A DNA stretch of 64,000 nucleotides from contig NVUW01000005.1 of NCBI GenBank assembly GCA_002733205.1, positions 248,001-312,000 of the forward strand, written 5' to 3'. Under the pieces are notes generated by a model. It was not told the origin of the DNA. It was given only the letters and a program-made list of their open reading frames with translations, and did no database searches. How positions within the stretch are numbered: the first letter of the stretch is position 1; each line of letters starts with the position of its first letter. Made by a program: the position numbers and the translations under genes. Below are positions 8,590-15,875 of this stretch, piece by piece. The DNA comes from Thalassobium sp. GTDB lineage: Bacteria; Pseudomonadota; Gammaproteobacteria; Pseudomonadales; Oceanobacteraceae.

Positions 8590-9456
8590 ATGAAAAAAAC
8601 ACTTTTAGCCGCCGCGCTGGGCCTGAGCCTGACGTTACCGGTAATGGGCGCAGATGCCGCTAAAGCGCTGCCGCTCGATAAGCAGGTCGAAGCCAAGCTG
8701 GTGCAGGCTTTTGGCCCGCGTCTGCAGGTTCGGGAAGTTGCGCCTTTGGCGGGCAACCAGATTCTGGAAGTGGTTCTGATTGATGGTTCGGTAATGCACA
8801 TGACACCGGATCTTAGCCACTTTATCTACCGTGACGAATTATACGAACTGGGTGCCGAAGGCCCGCAGAATATTACCCAGAACCGCAACAACCCCAAACG
8901 TGCTGAGCGTCTGGCGGCGGTTAGCGATAATCAGACCGTTGTCTTCCAGGCAAAGGGTGAGCAGAAAGCGCTGATCAATGTCTTTACCGATATTGACTGC
9001 GGCTATTGCCAGAAGCTGCACCAGGAAATTCCACGCCTGAACGAACTGGGCATTACCGTGCGTTATCTGGCGTATCCGCGTGCCGGAATCAAAGACCCGC
9101 GCAATGGTGAGCTGACCGATTCCTATCGCAAGATTAACTATGTTTGGTGCCAGGCAGATCGTAAGGCGGCGATGACCAGCATGAAGAACACTCAGCGCGA
9201 TATGAACATGCTGGGTCAGCGTTTGCGTCAGTCCGGTGGTTCCTCTGAGCTGGAAGATCAGTACCGTGCCTTGCAGGGACAAGTTGTGGCGATGATGGAC
9301 AAGAGCAAAGACTGTGGTGCGCCGATTGCCGCCCAGTACGATCTTGGCCAGGAAGTCGGTGTCACCGGTACCCCGGCGATTGTGGTTGAAGACGGTCGTC
9401 TGTTTCCGGGTTATATGCCGGCGGATGACCTGGCCCGTCGTCTGGGTGTGATGTAG
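8590..9456 (+). CDS. dsbC: Periplasmic disulfide isomerase, DsbC-like
   Basis: This is a 288-residue precursor with a clear signal peptide ('MKKTLLAAALGLSLTLPVMGADA'-type start, written here in part). An N-terminal dimerisation domain of about 60 residues follows, then a thioredoxin domain with the redox site CGYC at residues 137-140 and the cis-proline loop 'VTGTPA'. DsbC reshuffles wrong disulfides in the periplasm and is kept reduced by DsbD. Start 8590 is preferred over the upstream in-frame ATG at 8542 because it places the signal peptide at the N-terminus. The protein has about 50 more residues than E. coli DsbC, mainly a Gln/Met/Ser-rich insert near residues 195-225 between the active site and the cis-Pro loop. 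Confidence 0.93.
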   Translation: MKKTLLAAALGLSLTLPVMGADAAKALPLDKQVEAKLVQAFGPRLQVREVAPLAGNQILEVVLIDGSVMHMTPDLSHFIYRDELYELGAEGPQNITQNRNNPKRAERLAAVSDNQTVVFQAKGEQKALINVFTDIDCGYCQKLHQEIPRLNELGITVRYLAYPRAGIKDPRNGELTDSYRKINYVWCQADRKAAMTSMKNTQRDMNMLGQRLRQSGGSSELEDQYRALQGQVVAMMDKSKDCGAPIAAQYDLGQEVGVTGTPAIVVEDGRLFPGYMPADDLARRLGVM

Positions 9457-9475
9457 TTCTAACAGGCTTTGCAAG

Positions 9476-9499
9476 AAACCTCCTGCGGGAGGTTTTTTT
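9476..9499 (+). terminator. Intrinsic terminator after dsbC
   Basis: Stem AAACCTCC / GGAGGTTT with a short TGCG-type loop, then a T run. Confidence 0.9.
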
Positions 9500-9543
9500 A
9501 TGCCTGCTCTTATGTTGTCTGTCTGCACCGCATAAGAGCAGGG

Positions 9544-10411
9544 TTATACACATTCATATCGGCGGGTAATCACCGTTCATACAATAATGAATACTTCGCG
9601 GTTAAAAATATCTAACCAATTGTTTTATATAGGAAATATTACAATACGTCGGCGCGTAAGCGAGGCCCTTCCGGCATGGCCGGAGTCTGATTGGGCGACT
9701 TTTTCAAGATTTGCCCCCAGTCTTATCCACAGATAAATAGACATAAGTAGCTGCTTACCTTGCAGGCCTTACATTTGAAGGGCGTCGTCAGGTGCCCAAT
9801 CGGGTTCACTGGACGGCTTCATTTTGGCGCATCGTGAACTCAGATGATGCATCTTATGCACATCCACAGCCAGCCCGGTTCAATCTCAGTCAATTTGGCC
9901 TGAAAATAGGCAAATGGACTATTGATTTTTATAAGCTATTGAAAAATAAAGACTTTCTAATGTGGTTAAAAAATGACCAATTTGAGAGGAGGCCTCTGTT
10001 TATGCGAAAAACAGCGACTTTTAAAGTGCTTACCCACAAAGTTACTCACAGTTTTTGTGGATAGTATGTCAGCCTGTCCGGGGTGGCACTGAGGACATTT
10101 TTGGGCTCTCTGGCGTTGTTTTGCTCTTGACATAAAAAATATTGCTCAAAGCGGTTATGCACATTGACAGGCCGCGCTTTTTGAACGGACATTCAAAAGT
10201 CAAAAAACTGAAACAAATCAGAATGCAGTAGATAACTCATTGAAATATATAAGATTTGGCTTTTGTTGCTATTTCAGCCAATCTGACCTGAAGCCGCATG
10301 AATACTGGATTCAGGGCAGTTATCAGAAACTTACCCAAAGAATTATCCACAGAAAATGTGCATAACCACGAGAAATCCAGAAACGGCGCGCTCCGGCGCC
10401 GTTGTGGATGA
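9544..10411. other. DnaA-box cluster: candidate replication origin or DnaA-binding locus
   Basis: This roughly 900-base stretch between dsbC and truC has no credible gene. It holds six perfect matches to the DnaA box TTATNCACA: plus strand at 9544-9552, 9723-9731, 9854-9862, 10155-10163 and 10343-10351, and minus strand at 10357-10365. Four sites have one mismatch (10030-10038, 10042-10050, minus 10056-10064, minus 10403-10411). About 0.03 perfect sites would be expected by chance in this length. AT-rich blocks lie between them (about 9585-9650, 9905-9970, 10195-10265). I found no GATC site from 9500 to 10420, so SeqA/Dam control is unlikely. Against a classic oriC, dnaA is not adjacent and the rpsP operon would be read head-on to a leftward fork. 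A datA-like titration or other DnaA-regulated site remains possible. Confidence 0.7.
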
Positions 10412-10424
10412 TTCTGATAGCCCC

Positions 10425-11237
10425 TCAGGCGCTCTCTTCGTCGTCTTCATCCGTGATATTAAGGAAACAATCCAGCGATGGATGCGGCACATCCTGTGCG
10501 TCAAATTGCAGTGCCGACGGTAGGGCATCAAACCAGCCAAACTGTTCGATCAGGCGGCGCCAGATCGCATCCAGAGGGGCGTTGAAGGTCAGTGTTTTGC
10601 CGCTGACCGGATGGCTCATGGTCAATTGGGCGGCATGCAGCAGCAATCGCGGTGCCTGCAGCTGGTCGCGGAAATAGCGGCTGTGGCGGCCTTTACCGTA
10701 ACGGGCGTCACCGATGATCGGATGGCTCAGGTGTTTAAGGTGACGGCGCAGCTGGTGCTTACGGCCGGTGTGCGGAATGCATTCCACCAGCGAATAGCGT
10801 GACTGCGGGTATTTATCGATATGCACCGGAATCTCGGCGTTGCCCAGTGCACGGAAGTCGGTGATGGCTTCCTGCTCGGGTTTGATTCTTTCGTGTTTGG
10901 CGTATTTGTCGACCGGTGGTGCCATGGGTTTATCGAGGTGGATGAACTCCGGCATCCAGCCACGCACGATGGCCAGGTAGCGTTTGTCGACCGCCCGCTG
11001 ACGCCATTGATCAGTAATCAGGCTGGCCATTTCCTGGCTCAGGGCAAAGGCCAGAACACCGGAGGTTGGTTTATCCAGACGGTGCACCGGATACACCCGT
11101 TGCCCCAGCTGGTTACGCAATAATTGCAGGGCAAAACGGGTTTCGTGGCGGTCTATCTCACTGCGGTGTACCAGCAGGCCACTGGGCTTGTTAATGACCA
11201 CCAGCTCGTCATCAAGGTAAATAATATCAAGTTCCAC
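10425..11237 (-). CDS. truC: tRNA pseudouridine-65 synthase
   Basis: The 270-residue protein has the RluA-family catalytic motif 'HRLDKPTSGVL' (catalytic Asp) at about residues 52-62. It closely follows the TruC pattern: 'NKPSGLLVHRS' near the N-terminus, 'KRYLAIVRGW', 'KTGRKHQLRRHL'-like 'HTGRKHQLRRHL', and 'HPIIGDARYG'. There is no S4 domain, as expected for TruC rather than RluD. It modifies U65 in tRNA-Asp and tRNA-Ile. The acidic tail 'TDEDDEESA' is unremarkable. The gene stands alone and points toward the DnaA-box region. Confidence 0.9.
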   Translation of the reverse strand: MELDIIYLDDELVVINKPSGLLVHRSEIDRHETRFALQLLRNQLGQRVYPVHRLDKPTSGVLAFALSQEMASLITDQWRQRAVDKRYLAIVRGWMPEFIHLDKPMAPPVDKYAKHERIKPEQEAITDFRALGNAEIPVHIDKYPQSRYSLVECIPHTGRKHQLRRHLKHLSHPIIGDARYGKGRHSRYFRDQLQAPRLLLHAAQLTMSHPVSGKTLTFNAPLDAIWRRLIEQFGWFDALPSALQFDAQDVPHPSLDCFLNITDEDDEESA

Positions 11238-11418
11238 TGCATGCCCGGTGTTATTACCGGCCCCCGGATAAAACGCGGCACTTTACCTTATGTGCCGCAT
11301 GGCGGGTAGGCAGGAGCGGTTTATGGCTGAAGCGATTTTTCCCTTGCGCGGCGATCTTTGCTACTTTGTGCCAGCGCGAATGACTGTCTGTTCAGATTAA
11401 TAATAAAAAGGAGTTGTC

Positions 11419-12552
11419 ATGCTCAGCCGCTGGATGACCGTAATGCTGCTGTTTGTTGTCGCTGTTCTGCTTAGCGTACGCCTGGTTTATGTTGAGAGTG
11501 CTTCTTTCCCGGACCGCAGCGCTGCTCCGCTGCTGCCATCGACTGAACTGGAGAAGATGGTCAGTCTGCCGCTGCCGCCGGGGAATCTGGCGGTGACTGA
11601 TGATCAGCGGATCTTTTTTACCTTCCACCCGGAAGCGTCACCCGATATCAACGTCGCCGTCTGGGCGAATGACGAAGTCCGTGCCTTTCCCGCGCCGGAG
11701 TGGCAGCCCGGTGGCAGTGCAGAGCATGCACTGAACGAAGTACTGTCGCTGCGCCTGCACAATAATGAATTGTGGTTGCTGGATAATGGCCGCCACGCGC
11801 TGAACAGCGTACGTCTGCTGGCGTTTGATATTAACAGCCGCGAGTTGCTGCACAGTTATCGTTTCCCGCGCGATGTGTTTCCGTTGGGCGCGCACGCCAA
11901 TGATTTCCGCATCAGCGCCGATGGCCGTTATTTCTTTATTACGGATGCCAGCCTGCTGGCGCGCACCCCGGCTCTGGTGGTGTATGACCGTGCTGAGGGT
12001 ATCAGTCGTCGTGTGCTGCATAACGATGCCAGTGTCCGTGCCGGAGCGTTTGAACCGGTGGTACAGGGGCAGGCGATGACGCTGTTTGGTTTGTTTACGG
12101 TGAATCCCGGTGTCGATGGTATTGCGCTCGATGACGCCGGGGAGTGGCTGTATTTTGCCGCCGTGGCCGCCGATCAGGTGTATCGCATCCGTGTCGCTGA
12201 TCTTTTAAACGCGGATTTACCCTACGCCACTCTGAGTGCCCGCGTTGAAGCGCTGGGGCCAAAAACCATGACCGATGGCATGGCGCTGGATGCTGCCGGA
12301 AACCTGTATTTTTCTGACCTGGAGCATTCGGCCATTGTGCGTCGTACTCCGGCTGGCGAATTGCAGACACTGTTGCGCAGCGTTGATCTGCGCTGGCCCG
12401 ATGGCTTCAGCCGCCAGGGCGACTATCTTTATCTGACCTGTTCTGCTTTGCATCAGGTGATTGGTCACAGCCGTGAAGATATTCTGGCTGCGGGTCCTTA
12501 TCCGATTTATCGGTTCTCCCTGAGCAAAGCTGAGTCTTACCTGAATCCCTGA
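11419..12552 (+). CDS. Exported beta-propeller protein, MRJP/yellow-like
   Basis: This is a 377-residue protein with an N-terminal membrane anchor or signal (residues 6-24) and a strong AAGGAG ribosome-binding site before the ATG. The rest shows repeated propeller-like blades ('LWLLDNGRHALNSVRLLAFD', 'VDGIALDDAGEWLYFAA', 'TDGMALDAAGNLYFSD'). The pattern resembles the major-royal-jelly/yellow and SMP-30-like family, whose bacterial members are mostly uncharacterised periplasmic proteins. A small DUF2007-type gene follows after 16 bases and may share its transcript. Confidence 0.7.
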   Translation: MLSRWMTVMLLFVVAVLLSVRLVYVESASFPDRSAAPLLPSTELEKMVSLPLPPGNLAVTDDQRIFFTFHPEASPDINVAVWANDEVRAFPAPEWQPGGSAEHALNEVLSLRLHNNELWLLDNGRHALNSVRLLAFDINSRELLHSYRFPRDVFPLGAHANDFRISADGRYFFITDASLLARTPALVVYDRAEGISRRVLHNDASVRAGAFEPVVQGQAMTLFGLFTVNPGVDGIALDDAGEWLYFAAVAADQVYRIRVADLLNADLPYATLSARVEALGPKTMTDGMALDAAGNLYFSDLEHSAIVRRTPAGELQTLLRSVDLRWPDGFSRQGDYLYLTCSALHQVIGHSREDILAAGPYPIYRFSLSKAESYLNP

Positions 12553-12568
12553 TGCACGAGGCCGTCGA

Positions 12569-12880
12569 ATGAAATGTGTATACCAGGCAGCCGATACGCT
12601 GGAAGCCCATCTGGTGCTTGGCCTGCTCGAGCAGCACCGTATTCAGGGGTTTATTGAAGGCGCTCATCTGACCGGCGGGTTAGGAGAATTACCGCTGCAG
12701 AATTACGTGCGGGTACTGGTCAATGATGCGGATTTTGATGCCGGGCGGCGGCTGATGCTGGAATACGATCAGGCCAATGCGGTGACCGATCCGTTACCGC
12801 CGCCGATGTTTCGGCACTGGGGCTGGTTTGTGCTGGCGCTGCTGGCCATTATTGCCGCCGAAAGTCTGCGTTTTCTCTGA
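12569..12880 (+). CDS. Small DUF2007-like protein with C-terminal membrane segment
   Basis: The 103-residue protein begins 'MKCVYQAADTLEAHLVLGLLEQHRI', the pattern of the DUF2007 'putative signal transducing protein' domain (also seen at the N-terminus of GlnB-related and zinc-ribbon proteins). The conserved 'V.V...D...A..L' strand sits at about residues 50-62. One hydrophobic helix (residues 83-100) ends the protein, so it is probably anchored in the inner membrane. The function is unknown. Confidence 0.7.
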   Translation: MKCVYQAADTLEAHLVLGLLEQHRIQGFIEGAHLTGGLGELPLQNYVRVLVNDADFDAGRRLMLEYDQANAVTDPLPPPMFRHWGWFVLALLAIIAAESLRFL

Positions 12881-13021
12881 TGTTCACGATGTTGTGCCGG
12901 AGCCTGGCGGCTTTGCCGGCACGCCTTTACCATTCACCTTTACCAGTACACCTTTGCTAAGACCTCTCTGCCTGAACACCGGATGCAGAGCGCTTCTTAC
13001 TGCCGCGCTCTGCACGATGGG

Positions 13022-13987
13022 TCAGTAGAAACTCACCGCTGTCAGCCGGTCGAGGGAATCGCCCATATGGTAGGAAAAAGGTCGCCCGGCCGCGGCGGCC
13101 ATCTGCCGGCATTTTTCTTCCAGTTTACCGTGGGTCAGATAGCCGACCTTGGTGTGTTCATGGGTAATTTCGCCCAGCGTGCCAAGCTGCAGTTCAAGTT
13201 CTTTGGTTCCCTTGCGGTTTAAATGACCGACGGAGCTGTGGGTTATGTCGGTGGACATCTGTATCTCGTGGCTTGCCAGTTTTGCCTGCAGTTCGGGTTG
13301 AGCAATCACAATATCCACGGGAATACTGTAGCGGGTGTAGGCATTCTTGTAGTTCTTAACCAGAGCGTGAGTGGGTTGTCCGTCTGCGCTGGTTATGACT
13401 TTTAAATCGACAAAAGGAAGCTGCGGATCCACCGTCATGCTGACACTGCAAAAAGCTTCGCCTTTATTTTCTTTGGAACCCGCCATGACCGAGTTCAGCA
13501 TATCGGCAATGCCATAGGAAACGCCGATCTGTACGTCTTTAACCTGAAGATTCGTTGTATATTCCTGCGCTAAGGCTGCGGCATCTTGATGATACTTGGC
13601 GGATTCTGTCTGCATATCATTCGGGCGCAATGTGAGATGAACGCCCAGCGGCGTGGTACGTCCGACAATAATATTCTGCAGCGCCTGTTTTATAACCCCT
13701 TGCTGCTCAGCACTGATGCCGCCGAAAATGGGCGTGCTCAGTACGACAGACAGACCGCGCGAAGCCTGATCAGCGCGCATATCGACCAGCTCCGGGTCGA
13801 TACCTTCCGCCCGCAGCAGCGCGTCCAGATGGTCACGGTATACGGGTTTTATGGTATTACCTGAACCGTTGTAGACGCTGCGTTCCGTGGTCACCGACTG
13901 ACCAAATTCCAGTGCTGCAAAATCATTATCGCAACCGCTCAGTAGTATGGTCAGTGCGACCAAACAGGATTTTACCGTGGTGTGCAT
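13022..13987 (-). CDS. Putative lipoprotein of unknown function
   Basis: The 321-residue protein has a lipobox 'LLSGC' at residues 15-19, so it is probably a lipoprotein; Asp after the Cys would favour inner-membrane retention by the +2 rule. An AAGGGA ribosome-binding site precedes the ATG. The rest shows no motif I recognise; it looks like a mixed alpha/beta secreted domain. The neighbouring genes give no clue. Confidence 0.7.
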   Translation of the reverse strand: MHTTVKSCLVALTILLSGCDNDFAALEFGQSVTTERSVYNGSGNTIKPVYRDHLDALLRAEGIDPELVDMRADQASRGLSVVLSTPIFGGISAEQQGVIKQALQNIIVGRTTPLGVHLTLRPNDMQTESAKYHQDAAALAQEYTTNLQVKDVQIGVSYGIADMLNSVMAGSKENKGEAFCSVSMTVDPQLPFVDLKVITSADGQPTHALVKNYKNAYTRYSIPVDIVIAQPELQAKLASHEIQMSTDITHSSVGHLNRKGTKELELQLGTLGEITHEHTKVGYLTHGKLEEKCRQMAAAAGRPFSYHMGDSLDRLTAVSFY

Positions 13988-14190
13988 CCTTGACGTCCCT
14001 TGACTTTGTCCGGATTAAATGAGCGCGCGAGTCTAATGACTTTATTGATAACAGGCAAAGCAGAGAAGCGCTCGGCTGATGTGATTTTGTCACCAGGCTG
14101 TCGCCACAGGGAATGAGCGTTGCCGTAACAGAGAGCGCGTTAAACACGAGGCGATTGCGGCTGAGGCGGGCGTTTTATCCGGCGTTGATG

Positions 14191-15060
14191 TCAGCCATCG
14201 CGGCTATTGAGCAAGTTCTGAAACACGGCCTGACTGTCGGCGCCATCATCACGGTGAAAATCAATTAACAGCATGGCCAGGTGCTCGGCATCTTCCAGAT
14301 GCGGGAAGTGTCCGGTTTTTATCCGCTGAACTGTGTCCTGCTGGCGGCTGCGTTTGCTCAGTGGATCGTATTCCCCGTTGATGTGTTGCTGAGCGGTCTG
14401 GCTGGCGGTTGCCAGTATTTTCTCGTTGCTCAGTGGTAATTCGTAACGATATTGCAGCAGCAGAGGCAGAATTTGCCGCCCCTGATGGGCGCACAATAAT
14501 TGCCATAAATCCTGGCGTGTCTGACTGCTGATGGGCGTATAGGGGCCGCTCAGGGTTTCCAGATAACGACCATACAGACCTTCGGTAATGCAGTGGCTGA
14601 ACAGCAGTCCCAGCGGCCCGGCTAACAGCAGCTCACGCCAGAGAAAGTGTTTTGCCTCGCCGCCAGGGCGGGCGCACAGCCAACTGCAGCGGCTGATATG
14701 AACGGTGCCGGGGTTGGCCAATAGTTGCCGGCCAACACTGGCACCGTAATCGTGGCCGATGATCTGGCATTGCCGAATATCAAGATGATTCAGCAGATCC
14801 ATGACCCGTTGTGCCTGATCCTGTAAGCGGTAGCTGTGCTCGGCGGGTTTGTCGGAGTCGCCACAGCCCAGAAGATCCGGGCATATCAGGCGGAATTGGC
14901 CGGTCAGCATGGGCCACAGCCGGTGCCAGTCCCAACTGCTGCCCGGCAGGCCATGCAGTAGCAGTAAGACCGGGCCTTGCCCTTCATCGTGAAAACCGAT
15001 GCGTTGGCCGTGCCAGTGAAAATCTCGCTGCTGGCTGCGCCAGATATTGGGGTTTAGCAC
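14191..15060 (-). CDS. Alpha/beta hydrolase (epoxide hydrolase/dehalogenase type)
   Basis: The 289-residue protein has the oxyanion-hole motif 'HGLPGSSWDW' (about residue 35), the nucleophile elbow 'IIGHDYGASVG' (about residue 100) with Asp rather than Ser, and a catalytic His in 'KTGHFPHLEDA' near the C-terminus. An Asp nucleophile in GHDxGA points to C-O or C-halogen bond hydrolysis (epoxide hydrolase or haloacetate/haloalkane dehalogenase) rather than esterase work. The start codon is GTG, chosen because AAGGAG lies 6 bases ahead. The substrate is unknown. Confidence 0.8.
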   Translation of the reverse strand: MLNPNIWRSQQRDFHWHGQRIGFHDEGQGPVLLLLHGLPGSSWDWHRLWPMLTGQFRLICPDLLGCGDSDKPAEHSYRLQDQAQRVMDLLNHLDIRQCQIIGHDYGASVGRQLLANPGTVHISRCSWLCARPGGEAKHFLWRELLLAGPLGLLFSHCITEGLYGRYLETLSGPYTPISSQTRQDLWQLLCAHQGRQILPLLLQYRYELPLSNEKILATASQTAQQHINGEYDPLSKRSRQQDTVQRIKTGHFPHLEDAEHLAMLLIDFHRDDGADSQAVFQNLLNSRDG

Positions 15061-15111
15061 GGCTGCTCCTTAGCGTTTTTTATTGTTGTTATGGGGTCTG
15101 ACGGTTCAGGT

Positions 15112-15639
15112 TTAATCCGTTAAATCAGGGGTGAACAGCAGATCCGTGACGCCGTAATCAACTCCCAGGCGACTCAGTTCTGCGGTGATCTGACCGCGGT
15201 GGTGGGTCTGGTGGTTGAAAATATGCTGCAGGATCAGATCCAGCGGTTTGGCGACGTCTTGTCCCAGGCTGTTGGTGAAAACGAGGACATCGCGGGCATC
15301 ATCGGCGCGCAGCAGGTCGCACCAGCGGATATAAATATCATCGAGGCGTTCGCGCAGTGGGCGCAGGGTAGTCAGATCGTGGGCGAGCTGGGTATTAAAT
15401 GTGGCCGGTGTCGGCAGGTCACGCAGCTCTTCCAGTATTGGAAAAATAGCGGACAAGCGGTTGAGCCAGTAAATGTCGGTCACTAACAGATGGTTCCAGG
15501 TGCCCAGCAGGGAATCAAAATACAGGCCGCAGGATTGGCTCAGTTGCCCGTGCTGCAGGGTGGAGCAGGCGTCCAGCAATTGCTGGTTCATGGCCCGGTT
15601 GTAGCGGGCGTAGCGGCGGTATATGTCGGACCATGGCAT
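15112..15639 (-). CDS. DinB-family protein
   Basis: The 175-residue four-helix protein has the DinB metal-site pattern: 'WNHLL' in helix 2 and 'HIFNHQTHHRGQI' in helix 4 (His triad). The family includes metal-dependent thiol transferases such as bacillithiol transferases, but the role in gammaproteobacteria is largely unknown. Start 15639 has GGAG eight bases ahead. The longer in-frame start at 15768 adds 43 residues without family support. Confidence 0.8.
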   Translation of the reverse strand: MPWSDIYRRYARYNRAMNQQLLDACSTLQHGQLSQSCGLYFDSLLGTWNHLLVTDIYWLNRLSAIFPILEELRDLPTPATFNTQLAHDLTTLRPLRERLDDIYIRWCDLLRADDARDVLVFTNSLGQDVAKPLDLILQHIFNHQTHHRGQITAELSRLGVDYGVTDLLFTPDLTD

Positions 15640-15875
15640 ACGGTGTCTCCCGGCGGGTGAATTCCGTGTTATCGCAATCGGGGATAGGCTTATCGGTTTA
15701 ACGGTGCATTTTTCTGTGTGTTTCCCCTGGCCGTTTTGCCGAAACAGAACTCTGCTTAAGGCGGCCACAGATTCCTACTCTATGCCAGCCCAATCCATGC
15801 GGCAAGCGGTGTGATACGGTTGTTGTTGTCATGGTTATCGGCTATTTTCGGGCAACTAATTTCCAGGGAATCCGG

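Noticed and set aside
9792..10064. 90-codon ORF in the DnaA-box region
   Set aside because: Weak start context, odd composition, and it runs through four DnaA-like boxes; more likely chance.
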